A stretch of 64,000 nucleotides of DNA from Actinoplanes utahensis. Its GTDB lineage: Bacteria; Actinomycetota; Actinomycetes; Mycobacteriales; Micromonosporaceae. Shown here piece by piece: positions 47,123 to 56,193 of the stretch. How positions within the stretch are numbered: position 1 is the stretch's first letter; each line of letters begins with the position of its first letter. The DNA lies in assembly GCF_016862455.1 (NCBI RefSeq), contig NZ_BOMZ01000077.1, forward strand, positions 1-64,000, in the 5' to 3' direction. Both the position numbers and the translations under genes were made by a program. The notes under the pieces were generated by a model that was given only the letters and a program-made list of their open reading frames with translations, searched no databases and had not been told where the DNA came from.

Positions 47123-48610
47123 ATGACACCCACCCGGACGCGCCGCAGAACGTGGCGCACCGCCCTCGCGGCGATGGTCCTGCTCACCGGCGGCGCAGCC
47201 GTCGCGGTGACCGCCACCGCGGCCTCCGCCGCGACGATCGACACCAACGCCTCGTACGTGCTGGTCAACCGCACCAGCGGCAAGGCCCTCGACGTCTACA
47301 ACCTGTCCACCAGTGACGGCGCGCGGATCACCCAGTGGACCCGCAACGACCAGGCGCAGCAGCAGTGGCAGTTCGTCGACTCCGGCGGCGGCTTCTACCG
47401 GCTCAAGTCGAAGCACTCCGGCAAGGTCCTCGACGTGTACAACCTGTCGACCGCCGACGGCGGCGCGATCGTGCAGTGGACCGACAACAACACCACCAAC
47501 CAGCAGTTCAGCGTCCAGGACGTCGACGGCTACATCCAGCTGATCAACCGCAACAGCGGCAAGGCCGTCGAGGTGCAGGGCGCGTCCACCGCCGACGGGG
47601 CGAACATCGTGCAGTACAGCGACTGGAACGGCGCCAACCAGCAGTGGCAGCTGGTCAAGGTCGGCGGCAGCACCCCGACCACCTCGCCGACCTCCGGTGG
47701 CTCCTGCACCCTGCCGTCCAGCTACCGCTGGTCGTCGACGGGTGTGCTGGCGAACCCGAAGGCCGGCTGGGTGGCGCTCAAGGACTTCACCCACGCGCCG
47801 TACAACGGCAAGCAGCTCGTCTACGCCACCACGCACGACAACGGCACCTCGTGGGGCTCGATGAACTTCGGCACCTTCACCAACTGGTCCGAGATGGGCT
47901 CGGCCAGCCAGAACGGGATGAACTTCTCGGCCGTCGCGCCGTCGCTGTTCTACTTCGCGCCGAAGAACATCTGGGTGCTCGCCTACCAGTGGGGCGGTCC
48001 GGCGTTCTCCTACCGCACCTCCAGCGACCCCACCAACCCCAACGGCTGGTCGGCGCCGCAGACCCTGTTCACCGGCAGCATCACCGGCTCCGGCACCGGG
48101 CCGATCGACCAGACGCTGATCGCCGACTCGCAGAACATGTACCTGTTCTTCGCCGGTGACAACGGCAAGATCTACCGGGCGAGCATGCCGATCGGGAACT
48201 TCCCCGGCAACTTCGGCTCCTCGTACACGACGATCATGAGCGACACCACCAACAACCTGTTCGAGGCCCCGCAGGTCTACAAGGTCAAGGGCCAGAACCA
48301 GTACCTGATGATCGTCGAGGCGATCGGTGCGAACGGCCGTTACTTCCGGTCGTTCACCGCCACCAGCCTGAACGGCTCGTGGACGCCGCAGGCCGCGACC
48401 GAGGGCAACCCGTTCGCCGGCAAGGCCAACAGCGGCGCCACCTGGACCAACGACATCAGCCACGGCGAGCTGATCCGGTCCAGCGCCGACCAGACCATGA
48501 CGATCGACCCGTGCAACCTGCAGCTTCTCTACCAGGGTCGCTCGCCCAACTCGGGTGGCGACTACGGGCTGCTGCCGTACCGGCCGGGCGTCCTGACGCT
48601 GCAGCGCTGA
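47123..48610 (+). CDS. secreted GH62 alpha-L-arabinofuranosidase with N-terminal CBM13
   Basis: A 495-residue exported enzyme. After a signal peptide of about 36 residues comes a ricin-type beta-trefoil (CBM13, about 40-180) with three repeats carrying QQW or NQQF motifs (QQQWQF, NQQFSV, NQQWQL). A short linker precedes the GH62 domain (about 195-495): SYRWSSTGVLANPKAGWVAL at its start, LIADSQNMYLFFAGDNGKIY, and LFEAPQVYKVKG with the probable catalytic Glu. It removes arabinose side chains from arabinoxylan. GGAG precedes the ATG, and a perfect terminator palindrome follows the stop. Confidence 0.93.
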   Translation: MTPTRTRRRTWRTALAAMVLLTGGAAVAVTATAASAATIDTNASYVLVNRTSGKALDVYNLSTSDGARITQWTRNDQAQQQWQFVDSGGGFYRLKSKHSGKVLDVYNLSTADGGAIVQWTDNNTTNQQFSVQDVDGYIQLINRNSGKAVEVQGASTADGANIVQYSDWNGANQQWQLVKVGGSTPTTSPTSGGSCTLPSSYRWSSTGVLANPKAGWVALKDFTHAPYNGKQLVYATTHDNGTSWGSMNFGTFTNWSEMGSASQNGMNFSAVAPSLFYFAPKNIWVLAYQWGGPAFSYRTSSDPTNPNGWSAPQTLFTGSITGSGTGPIDQTLIADSQNMYLFFAGDNGKIYRASMPIGNFPGNFGSSYTTIMSDTTNNLFEAPQVYKVKGQNQYLMIVEAIGANGRYFRSFTATSLNGSWTPQAATEGNPFAGKANSGATWTNDISHGELIRSSADQTMTIDPCNLQLLYQGRSPNSGGDYGLLPYRPGVLTLQR

Positions 48611-48624
48611 CCATCTGAAGGGAT

Positions 48625-48656
48625 GAACCGGGGAGGGCGGCCGCCCTCCCCGGTTC
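48625..48656. terminator. terminator of the xylanase operon
   Basis: A perfect 32-base palindrome with 16-bp arms (GAACCGGGGAGGGCGG and its complement), 14 bases after the arabinofuranosidase stop. Confidence 0.85.
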
Positions 48657-48694
48657 GCATCCACGTATTTGCATGGGTCGAGTAGAACGGGCGC

Positions 48695-51376
48695 ATGCGA
48701 AGAATGCTGATCGCCGTGGCGGCGGCGAGCGCGCTGCTCCTGGGAGTACCGGTACCCGCGTCGGCGGAGCCACCCGAGCCGGTGGCGAGCGTGCTGCCGC
48801 CCGGCTGGTCCTTCGACAAGGGCGCCTTGACCTGGACCAGCGAGCGGATCATCCCGCCCGGGGACGCCGCCGTCGAGTTCTGGGCCGGCGACCGGCTGCT
48901 CGGCCGGGCCCGCGGCGCCGCCGATCTGAAGACGTTCGTGCTATCGGGCGGGGCCACCGGCAAGCTGTCCGACCTGCAGGTGCGCATCGGCGGCCGGCGG
49001 GTGGACGCGGCCGCGCCGAAGGCCCCGAAACGAGCGGCTGCCGCACCGGCCACGGCCGCCGAACAGCCGGCCCACACGTTCGACCCCGGCGTGCCGGGGC
49101 CGTACACGACGACGACCGGTGAATACACGCTGCCCGGCATCAAGCTCTCCACCTATCCGCAGCCGGTCGAGATGCAGGCAGTCGTGGTCGGACCGGTGAA
49201 CGCGCCCGGCAGACGGCCGCTCGCGCTGTTCCTGCACGGCCGCCACTGGACCTGCTGGGTCCCCGGTGAGGAGGGCTTCATCCTCGGCCAGTGGCCGTGC
49301 CCGTCCGGCGCCGAACCGGTGCCCAGCCACCGCGGCTACCTCCAGGCGCAGCAGCTGCTCGCCTCGCAGGGCTACCTCACCGTGTCGATCTCGGCGAACG
49401 GCATCAACGGCCAGGACGGCGCCGACACCGACGGCGGCGCGCAGGCCCGCTCGTCGCTGGTGCGCACCCACCTCGCCCGCTGGGCCGACTGGGCCGGCAG
49501 CGGCCGGGCCGGTGCGCCCGCCGTCGTCCGCGCGCTGCCCCGGGCCGACCTGTCCCAGGTGCTGCTGATGGGCCACTCGCGCGGCGGCGAAGGGGTGAAC
49601 CGGGCCGCGATCGACAGTCTCGCCCCGCCCGCCCCCGACGACTACCGGGGCCCGGTGCGCTGGACGATCCGCGGGCAGGTGCTGGTCGGGCCCACCATCT
49701 TCGGCCACAACCCGCAACCGGACGTGCCGTCGGTGACCATCCTGCCCGGCTGCGACGGGGACGTCGCCGACCTGCAAGGGCAGATGTTCGTCGACGCGAC
49801 GCGCGGGGTGAGCTCCGGACGGGCGCTGCACAGCGCGCTGTACATGATCGGGGCGAACCACAACTACTTCAACACCGAGTGGACCCCCGGGCAGGCGGCC
49901 GGGCCGGCCTTCGACGACGTGTGGGCCGAGGACGACCCGCTGTGTACGGCCGGGGTCGCCCCGGCCCGGCTGACCGCGGAGCAGCAGCAGACGGCGGGCG
50001 CGACCTACATCGCGGCGGCGGCGTCGCTGTTCGTCGCCCGTGACGAGCGGGCCCGGCCGTTGCTGGACGGCTCCGGGGTACGGGCGCCGTCGGCCGGCCC
50101 GGCGCGGGTACTGGCGCACGCCATCGGGGCGAACCGCAGCGCCGCGATCGTTCCGGACGCGTCGCTCGGCGTCCGGGGTGCCCGGCTCTGCCCGCAGGTG
50201 AGCGGCGACCCGGACGACGCCGCCTGCCTGATGGACCCCGAGATCGCCGTCGAGTCGCCGCATTTCGTGCCGTTCTGGCAACCCGAGCCGGGCCGGTACG
50301 CGGTGGCGCTGACCGGCGGCACGACCGGAACCCTGAAACCGGCCCGGGCGATGCCGGTCGCCGGATCGCATCAGCTGGCGCTGCGGCTGATCGTGCCGCC
50401 GAACGCGCCCGCCACGCCGTTCACCGTCGCCGTCACCGACGACCGGGGTCGGCGGTCCACGCTCGGCACGGCCACCGTCACCGGGCTGCCCGGCAGCGAC
50501 TCCACCCGCTCGTACTGGGCTCAGGAGGTCCGGCTGCCACTGCCGCGCGACGTCCGTGCGGTGACCGCTCTGGAGATCACCCCGCAGGGCGGCGGGCCGG
50601 CCTGGCTGATCGACGCGTGGGGCTGGCGGCCCGGCACCCCCGATCCGCGGCCGGCCCCGCTCGACCGGATCGACGTGGGACAGCTCGACGTCGGGGAGAC
50701 CGACTCGGGGACCACCACGTACACGGTGCCGGTCCAGGTGCGCGGCAAGCTGCCCGCCCAGGTGCGGCTGTTCCTGACCGATCCGCGCACCTACCGGACG
50801 ACGAGCTGGGTGACCGACATCAGGCCGGGCACCACGCGGATCCCGGTGCCGGTGTCGGTGCTCGGCAACACCACCTACAGCGGCGACCTGCGGTACACGG
50901 TGTCGGCGAAGGCGCTGCGCAACGCCGTGGTCGGCGACCACGACGGCGGCGTCCTCGTCCGCGACGACGAGCCGGCGCCGGAGATCACCATCACCCCGGC
51001 CGCGACCGCCGCCGAAGGATCACCGCTGACCTGGACGGTGAACCTGTCCGGGGCCGCCGACGCGTACCTGTACCTGGTGCTGCTGCCCGAGAAACCGGCG
51101 ACCGGTACCGAGCTCTCCTCGACCGACGTGGACCCCGCATGGTTCACCTCGGTCAGCGGCGAGGACCCGCAACCGTCCCGGCCGCTGTCCAGCACCTTCC
51201 TGCAGCCGTTCATCGAGATCGAGCCGGGCACGACCACGTTCACCGTGACCACGCCGACCGTCACCGACACCGAGGCCGAGGGCCCGGAACACCTCCGGTT
51301 CCTGCCGATGGTGTTCCTGCCCGGCGTCCAGGAGCCGGTCGCCCTGTCACCGATCACCGGCACCCTGACCGACTGA
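48695..51376 (+). CDS. large secreted alpha/beta-hydrolase-fold protein
   Basis: An 893-residue exported protein. A signal peptide covers about residues 1-24. After a beta-rich N-terminal region comes an alpha/beta hydrolase: LALFLHGRHWTCW (oxyanion loop), the nucleophile elbow LLMGHSRGGEGVN and a probable His in IGANHNYFNTEW. This resembles secreted lipase or PET-hydrolase-like actinobacterial proteins, but the substrate is unknown. The last 400 or so residues are beta-sandwich modules, ending in a Calx-beta-like stretch (VRDDEPAPEITITPAATAAE) suited to binding surfaces or polymers. It stands alone between two terminators. Confidence 0.75.
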   Translation: MRRMLIAVAAASALLLGVPVPASAEPPEPVASVLPPGWSFDKGALTWTSERIIPPGDAAVEFWAGDRLLGRARGAADLKTFVLSGGATGKLSDLQVRIGGRRVDAAAPKAPKRAAAAPATAAEQPAHTFDPGVPGPYTTTTGEYTLPGIKLSTYPQPVEMQAVVVGPVNAPGRRPLALFLHGRHWTCWVPGEEGFILGQWPCPSGAEPVPSHRGYLQAQQLLASQGYLTVSISANGINGQDGADTDGGAQARSSLVRTHLARWADWAGSGRAGAPAVVRALPRADLSQVLLMGHSRGGEGVNRAAIDSLAPPAPDDYRGPVRWTIRGQVLVGPTIFGHNPQPDVPSVTILPGCDGDVADLQGQMFVDATRGVSSGRALHSALYMIGANHNYFNTEWTPGQAAGPAFDDVWAEDDPLCTAGVAPARLTAEQQQTAGATYIAAAASLFVARDERARPLLDGSGVRAPSAGPARVLAHAIGANRSAAIVPDASLGVRGARLCPQVSGDPDDAACLMDPEIAVESPHFVPFWQPEPGRYAVALTGGTTGTLKPARAMPVAGSHQLALRLIVPPNAPATPFTVAVTDDRGRRSTLGTATVTGLPGSDSTRSYWAQEVRLPLPRDVRAVTALEITPQGGGPAWLIDAWGWRPGTPDPRPAPLDRIDVGQLDVGETDSGTTTYTVPVQVRGKLPAQVRLFLTDPRTYRTTSWVTDIRPGTTRIPVPVSVLGNTTYSGDLRYTVSAKALRNAVVGDHDGGVLVRDDEPAPEITITPAATAAEGSPLTWTVNLSGAADAYLYLVLLPEKPATGTELSSTDVDPAWFTSVSGEDPQPSRPLSSTFLQPFIEIEPGTTTFTVTTPTVTDTEAEGPEHLRFLPMVFLPGVQEPVALSPITGTLTD

Positions 51377-51385
51377 CCCGGAAAC

Positions 51386-51419
51386 GGCCCGGTCCGGCGT
51401 CTTCTCGCCGGGCCGGGCC
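51386..51419. terminator. terminator after secreted hydrolase
   Basis: GGCCCGGTCCGGCG and CGCCGGGCCGGGCC form a 14-bp stem with a single G-U pair and a 6-base loop, 10 bases past the stop. Confidence 0.8.
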
Positions 51420-51496
51420 TTCGCCGAAATTGTGACCACCGCAACGAAACCGTGGTGGGCGGAAGCTGGCGGGCCCGGGGAGACTTGTCGCCAGGT

Positions 51497-52753
51497 GTGA
51501 CCCTGCCCCTTTCTCCCGGCGAACGGCTCCCGCTCGGGCGCCGTTTCCGGATCGTGCTCGTGCTCGGCTTCCTCACCGCCCTGGGGCCGCTCACCATCGA
51601 CATGTACCTGCCGTCCCTGCCGACGATCACCGACGACCTGCAGACCACCGCCGCGTCCGTGCAGCTCACCCTGACCGGCACGCTCGTCGGCCTGGCGTTC
51701 GGGCAGTTGCTGGTCGGCCCGCTGTCCGACGCGTTCGGGCGCCGGTTCCCGCTGCTGGCCGGCATCGCCGTGCACGTGCTCGCCTCGGTCTTCTGCGTGA
51801 TCGCGCCGAACGTGGCGGTGCTCGGCACGCTGCGGGTGCTGCAGGGCCTCGGCGCCGCCGCCGCGACCGTCGTCGCCACCGCCATGGTGCGCGACCTGTT
51901 CACCGGCCTGGCCGCGGCCCGGCTGTTCTCCCGGCTGATGCTCGTCGTCGGCGTCGCCCCGATCCTCGCCCCGACCATCGGCGGCCTGGTGCTGAACTGG
52001 ACGTCCTGGCGCGGCGTGTTCGTCGTCCTGACCGTCATCGGCGTCACCATCATGGCGGTGTCGGCGATCGTGCTGCCGGAGACCCTGCCACCCGCCCAGC
52101 GCCGCGGCGGCGGCGTCCTCGGCACCGCCCGCGACTACGGCAGGCTGCTCACCGACCGGGTCTACGTCGGCCTGATCCTGGTCGCCGGCCTGGCGATGGC
52201 CGCGCTGTTCGCCTACGTGAGCGGCTCGTCGTACGTCTTCCAGGACGGGTACGGCATGAGCGAGCAGGAGTTCGCCCTGGTCTTCGCCGGCGGCGCCATC
52301 GGCCTGATCGCCGCCACCCAGTTCAACGTGCGCCTGCTGCGCCGCTGGACCCCGCAGCAGATCATGAGCGGCGCCCTGGTGGCCGGCACCGTCTTCGGCC
52401 TGATCCTGCTGATCCTGGCCGGCACCGGCACCGGCGGCCTGCCCGGCATCCTGATCCCGCTGTGGCTGGTCCTCGCGATGGTCGGCTTCGCCATGCCGAA
52501 CGCGCCCGCCCTGGCCCTGTCCCGCCACGGCGAGGCCGCCGGAACCGCCGCGGCCCTGCTCGGCGCCGTCCAGTTCGGCGTCGGCGCCCTGGCCGCGCCG
52601 CTCGTCGGGGTGCTCGGCGTCGGCGCGGTCGCGATGGCGGTGGTGGTGTTCGGCGGCATGCTGGCCGCCACCCTGGTCTGTTACCTGATCGTGCGGCCGG
52701 GCCGCCTCCCCGCCGAACGCTCCGAGCCGGCCGTCGCCGTCGCCGTGCACTGA
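51497..52753 (+). CDS. Bcr/CflA-type MFS drug exporter
   Basis: A 418-residue membrane protein with about 12 helices. The first helix and loop (GFLTALGPLTIDMYLPSLP) and GQLLVGPLSDAFGRRFPLL are characteristic of the Bcr/CflA subfamily, which exports bicyclomycin, chloramphenicol and other drugs by proton antiport. TLRVLQGLGAAAATVVATAM marks the antiporter motif in helix 5. I chose GTG at 51497, which has GGGAGA upstream; GTG at 51452 is possible. No regulator is adjacent. Confidence 0.87.
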   Translation: MTLPLSPGERLPLGRRFRIVLVLGFLTALGPLTIDMYLPSLPTITDDLQTTAASVQLTLTGTLVGLAFGQLLVGPLSDAFGRRFPLLAGIAVHVLASVFCVIAPNVAVLGTLRVLQGLGAAAATVVATAMVRDLFTGLAAARLFSRLMLVVGVAPILAPTIGGLVLNWTSWRGVFVVLTVIGVTIMAVSAIVLPETLPPAQRRGGGVLGTARDYGRLLTDRVYVGLILVAGLAMAALFAYVSGSSYVFQDGYGMSEQEFALVFAGGAIGLIAATQFNVRLLRRWTPQQIMSGALVAGTVFGLILLILAGTGTGGLPGILIPLWLVLAMVGFAMPNAPALALSRHGEAAGTAAALLGAVQFGVGALAAPLVGVLGVGAVAMAVVVFGGMLAATLVCYLIVRPGRLPAERSEPAVAVAVH

Positions 52754-52769
52754 GCCAGCACCACCGCAC

Positions 52770-52799
52770 GCGGGCCGGTCGAATCCTCGACCGGCCCGC
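52770..52799. terminator. terminator hairpin
   Basis: GCGGGCCGGTCGA and its complement form a perfect 13-bp stem around ATCC, between the convergent transporter and zinc-ribbon genes. Confidence 0.85.
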
Positions 52800-52805
52800 T
52801 TCCGT

Positions 52806-53183
52806 TCACACCCAGCCCTTGGTGTTGCAGGGCGGGCCGCAGAAGAACCGCCGTCCCCCGGGCAGGGCGATCTCCCCGGACCCGTCGCACTGCGGGCAGG
52901 TCCGGGCGCCCGGCGGGCGCCGGGGCATCAGGTGACGCAGCTCCGGATGACGGCGGGCCGCCTGGGCGTGAGCGGTCTCGCGCTCGTCGCCGGTGGCGGC
53001 GGACAGCGCCGCGTCCGGCAGGCCCCGATCGACGAACACCTCGCCGGACGGGGCCAGCAGGAGTGACTCCCACAGCTGGGCGAAGACGGTGAGCAGACCC
53101 CACTGCCGGGCCCGGGCACCCCACGGATGCTCCGACGCGGCCTGCTCGGCGACCAGTCGAGCGAACGAGTCCGGCGCTGTCAT
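52806..53183 (-). CDS. small protein with C-terminal zinc ribbon
   Basis: A 125-residue protein I cannot assign to a named family. The first two-thirds are helical (DSFARLVAEQAASEHPWGAR and QLWESLLLAPSGEVF). The C-terminus has CPQCDGSGEI and then FFCGPPCNTKGW, two Cys pairs forming a probable zinc ribbon. The ATG at 53183 starts a region with consistent codon bias, and upstream in-frame sequence lacks it. No signal peptide. Function unknown. Confidence 0.6.
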   Translation of the reverse strand: MTAPDSFARLVAEQAASEHPWGARARQWGLLTVFAQLWESLLLAPSGEVFVDRGLPDAALSAATGDERETAHAQAARRHPELRHLMPRRPPGARTCPQCDGSGEIALPGGRRFFCGPPCNTKGWV

Positions 53184-53425
53184 GGCGGCCACGATAGGAG
53201 AACCGGTCCAGTCAGCCGGGCCGCCCCGCGCCCGCGGATGCGGCGACGGACGATTCGAGAACGACCAGCCCTGCGCATCTCCACGGAGACGGGGAAGACC
53301 CACGTCCGCGGCATCCCGGCTCCCGTCGTGCCGCCTTCCTCGTGGGCCTTCCGCAGGAACTCGTACTGCTCCTGGCTGAGCAGCATGATCTCGTCGAGAT
53401 CGTCCGGCACGTCGTCGTCAGGCAC
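53180..53425 (-). CDS. small hypothetical protein
   Basis: An 81-residue reading frame whose GTG start overlaps the end of the RibD-like remnant. The first 32 residues look coding (acidic DDDVPDDLDEIMLLSQEQYE, then FLRKAHEEGG). The rest becomes Arg-rich and may be out of frame. The stop overlaps the start of the zinc-ribbon gene. No function can be given. Confidence 0.35.
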   Translation of the reverse strand: MPDDDVPDDLDEIMLLSQEQYEFLRKAHEEGGTTGAGMPRTWVFPVSVEMRRAGRSRIVRRRIRGRGAARLTGPVLLSWPP

Positions 53426-53711
53426 GGTCCGTCAGTCCCGCCCGGTCGTGGACGTCGTAGGTGAGCTGGACCATGCCGTTGGCGAAGCGGCGTTCCCGGG
53501 TGAGCGTCAGGGCCAGCCGCAGCCCGTCGGGGAGCACCCGGGTTCTGCCGCCGACGACGGTCGGGCAGAGCAACAACTCGACCACGTCGACGAGGCCCAG
53601 CCGGAGCGCGCTGTGCGCGAGCGTCGTCGGGCCTTCGATGGTCAGGCCGCCCGCGGATTCGGTGTGACAGCCGTCCAGGGAGGACGCCACCGAACAGATG
53701 ACTCGAGCCAT
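53418..53711 (-). pseudogene. RibD/DHFR-like reductase remnant with internal deletion
   Basis: Ninety-seven residues matching both ends of the RibD C-terminal (dihydrofolate-reductase-like) family, which is normally about 180-200 residues. The start, MARVICSVASSLDG, is the usual first strand. The sequence then jumps to LTIEGPTTLAHSALRLGLVD and CPTVVGGRTRVLPDG, normally found about 100 residues later. The frame is kept, so a shortened protein could be made, but the middle of the NADPH-binding fold is missing and activity is unlikely. Confidence 0.7.
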
Positions 53712-53758
53712 TTGTCGAGGCTGACGGCCGTGCCGTGGGCTAGACAGTGGGGATGGTC

Positions 53759-54721
53759 ATGCGGCGACATCTGATGGCGACGGCGCTCGGGGCGGGACTG
53801 GTCACCGTGACCGGCATGCCCGCTGAAGCGGCCTCGGCGACCCGGTTCGGTGTGATCGCGTCGACGCAGGGACCGCCCAGCGACGACGCCGACACGTTCC
53901 GGCGGCTCTATGCGGAGCAGCGCGAGCTGTACGGGGGCGGCCCCATCGGCATCCGGCTGTTCGCCGGTGGGCGGCTGCCGCTTCCCGGTGAGCGGAACAT
54001 GGTGGGCACGCTGCTCACCTGGGCGGCCGAGCGGCATCCCGAGGAGACGATCACCATCTCGCACAAGACCCGCGACGACGGCCGGTTGCGGGCGCTGCTG
54101 GACTGGGCGGGGGAGCACCGCGTCCGGCTGTCGGTGATCTACTTCCACGAGGTGCAGGACGACTGGGGCCGGCGGCGGGATCCGCGTGCCGCCCCGGACG
54201 TCTACCTCGGCACCTACCGCGCCTACCGCCGGATCGTCGACGCGCACCCCGCCCGTACGCGGACGTCTCTCGAGAAGAATCTGATGTGGTACTGGCAGCA
54301 CTACCACGCCGGGAAGCGGGGCGCCGACTGGAGCGAGTTCGTCGAGCGTGACGACCCGGCGGATGTCGTCTCCTGGGACACCTACGTGTTCCCCGGCATG
54401 CCGCCGGACCAGGGGCGGTACGCGACACCCGACGAGTTCTTCCGCTATCCGCATGCGGTGTGGCGCACGACCGGCCGGCCGTGGGCGGTCGGCGAGATCG
54501 GCACGACGGTACGGGGTGACGCCGCCCGGTTCGTCGGCTGGGTCCGCACGATCACCGCGGCGGCGGCCGATCCCGGCAGGATCAGTCCCGACTACGCGGG
54601 CATGCCACCGGCCCGGTTCATGAAATGGTGGGCGGGCCCGGACGCGGCGGGCAACGAGCAGGGCCTGCAGCAGGTGCCGGCCGCGGTGGACGTCTACCGC
54701 CGCCTGGTGGCCGCGGGGTGA
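53759..54721 (+). CDS. secreted TIM-barrel glycosidase-like protein
   Basis: A 320-residue exported protein. The signal peptide (MRRHLMATALGAGLVTVTGM, then PAEAAS) is short. The mature part reads like a (beta/alpha)8 glycosidase: FGVIASTQGPP at the start, VIYFHEVQDDWG with a possible acid/base Glu, DVVSWDTYVFPG, and WAVGEIGTTV with a possible nucleophile Glu near the C-terminus. This order resembles GH26-like endo-enzymes, but I cannot fix the family. GGGGA lies a few bases before the chosen ATG; an in-frame GTG at 53747 is the alternative. Confidence 0.6.
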   Translation: MRRHLMATALGAGLVTVTGMPAEAASATRFGVIASTQGPPSDDADTFRRLYAEQRELYGGGPIGIRLFAGGRLPLPGERNMVGTLLTWAAERHPEETITISHKTRDDGRLRALLDWAGEHRVRLSVIYFHEVQDDWGRRRDPRAAPDVYLGTYRAYRRIVDAHPARTRTSLEKNLMWYWQHYHAGKRGADWSEFVERDDPADVVSWDTYVFPGMPPDQGRYATPDEFFRYPHAVWRTTGRPWAVGEIGTTVRGDAARFVGWVRTITAAAADPGRISPDYAGMPPARFMKWWAGPDAAGNEQGLQQVPAAVDVYRRLVAAG

Positions 54722-54724
54722 CGC

Positions 54725-55537
54725 TCATTGCGGCCTGACCGCCCGTGATCCGGTCAGGCCGGCCACGAGCAGCAGGAACGCCGCCATCTCCAGGACGGTC
54801 GTCAGCGCCGGCACCGGCTGGGGCATCGCCATCGTGGGCATGATGAGATCCCAGCCGAACAGGCCGGGGTCGTTGCTCGCGGCGTACGGCAACGGTGTCG
54901 CCGCGACTCCCGCGTCGATGGTCGGCAGCGCGACGACGGCCAGCAGGGACGCTCCGGCGGCGGCGAGCCGGTGCCCGCGCCCGGCCAGGGCCGCCGCGAG
55001 CGTGACGGCGGCCAGGCCGAGGACGACAGCGGGCAGCACCGCCAGGCTCACCGCGATCACCGCGTCGGCTTGCGGGGCCAGGAGCCCGACACCGATCACC
55101 CGTACCACCGCGTAGCCGGTGATCAGCACCGCCGCGGTCGCCGCGACGGCGGTGACCACAGGCGACGGCCGTCGCCCGCGAGCCCGGACGGTCAGCAGCA
55201 GCACCACCGCGACGAGCGGCGCCCACCACGCGGCCAGCGCGGACCCGAACCCGGATGTCGTGTCGATCCCGTCCGCCGGCGTGCGCACCTGCCAGTCGTA
55301 GTCCGCATCGCCGGGCGTGCCGGAAAGTGTCCGGACCGCGTCCACGAGCAGCACCGCCAGGGCGGCCGGCAGCGCCCACCGGGGTGCGGGCAGCCCACTC
55401 ACCACCGCGTACAGGATCAGCGACGCCAGACTCAGCAGCTCCGCGAAACGCCAGACCGGCGCCGCGAGGAGCACCCCGACGGCATGTGTCACGGCGAACA
55501 GCGCGGCCGCCACGAGAACGATCCGCTGGGAACGCAT
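54725..55537 (-). CDS. polytopic membrane protein of unknown function
   Basis: A 270-residue protein with about seven hydrophobic segments separated by short loops, for example IVLVAAALFAVTHAVGVLL and AAVLITGYAVVRVIGVGLL. One longer loop (TLSGTPGDADYDWQVRTPAD) faces one side. I do not recognise a family. The gene starts 15 bases after the VHL-domain gene ends, so the two may form an operon. Confidence 0.65.
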   Translation of the reverse strand: MRSQRIVLVAAALFAVTHAVGVLLAAPVWRFAELLSLASLILYAVVSGLPAPRWALPAALAVLLVDAVRTLSGTPGDADYDWQVRTPADGIDTTSGFGSALAAWWAPLVAVVLLLTVRARGRRPSPVVTAVAATAAVLITGYAVVRVIGVGLLAPQADAVIAVSLAVLPAVVLGLAAVTLAAALAGRGHRLAAAGASLLAVVALPTIDAGVAATPLPYAASNDPGLFGWDLIMPTMAMPQPVPALTTVLEMAAFLLLVAGLTGSRAVRPQ

Positions 55538-55551
55538 GATCGGGCGGGCTC

Positions 55552-56193
55552 TCAACGGATGACGGCCTGGGCGGCCTCGGCGGTCGCCTGGTACAGCGCG
55601 ACGGCGGCGCCGTCGGCGTGCGTCACCACCCACAGGTGACCGGCGTAGGTCGTCTGGTCGTAGCTCTGGCCGGGTGTCAGATCCATGTACCGGACGCGTT
55701 GCTTCTGGTAGTCGAGCCACAGAACGGTGACCGGCTCGGCGGAGACGTTGACGAACCGGATCGAGGTCACGTCCCCGTACGTCACCTCGCGGTCCTCTGT
55801 CTCGGCGCTCGGGGGCAGCGCGGTGAGCTCCGGCAACGCGGCGGCCGGCGGCGGCGCGGCGGTCGCGGTGGCGGTCGCGGCCGCGGTCGCGGTCGTGTCC
55901 TGCGGCACGACAGCCGGCACGGACGGCGGCGGGGTTTCCTCCCGCGTCCGGAGCTGGGCGGAGATCGCCACCAGGCCGCCGAGCAGGGTGACCCCGAGAA
56001 CGACTGCCGCGACGACGAGACCCGATCGGCTCCGGGTGCCGCGCGGCGGCACGGGTGGCTGGGGAACCTGTCCCGGGACCACGTGCGGCCGGTAGGCGGT
56101 GTCCGTCTCCGGCAGGGCTGGCTCGGCGGCGGTCTCCGGCGGGTGCGCCGGCGGCTGGTACGCCTCGGGGATCTCGGGCAGCTTCTCGCTCAC
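55552..56193 (-). CDS. membrane protein with external VHL-beta-like domain
   Basis: A 213-residue protein. A Pro-rich cytoplasmic N-terminus (about 1-55) leads to one transmembrane helix (SGLVVAAVVLGVTLLGGLVA), a Thr/Ala-rich linker with ATATATA repeats, and a C-terminal beta domain. That domain (SIRFVNVSAEPVTVLWLDY, then TPGQSYDQTTYAGHLWVVTH) matches the beta domain of von Hippel-Lindau protein, known in bacterial secreted proteins. In eukaryotes the domain binds hydroxyproline peptides; the bacterial ligand is unknown. The GTG start at 56193 is chosen by codon bias. Confidence 0.75.
   Translation of the reverse strand: MSEKLPEIPEAYQPPAHPPETAAEPALPETDTAYRPHVVPGQVPQPPVPPRGTRSRSGLVVAAVVLGVTLLGGLVAISAQLRTREETPPPSVPAVVPQDTTATAAATATATAAPPPAAALPELTALPPSAETEDREVTYGDVTSIRFVNVSAEPVTVLWLDYQKQRVRYMDLTPGQSYDQTTYAGHLWVVTHADGAAVALYQATAEAAQAVIR

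Noticed and set aside
55860..55910. Short tandem repeat in the VHL-domain gene (GCGGTCGCGGT-like)
   Set aside because: It only encodes the Thr/Ala stalk and keeps the frame; low-complexity linkers like this are common.
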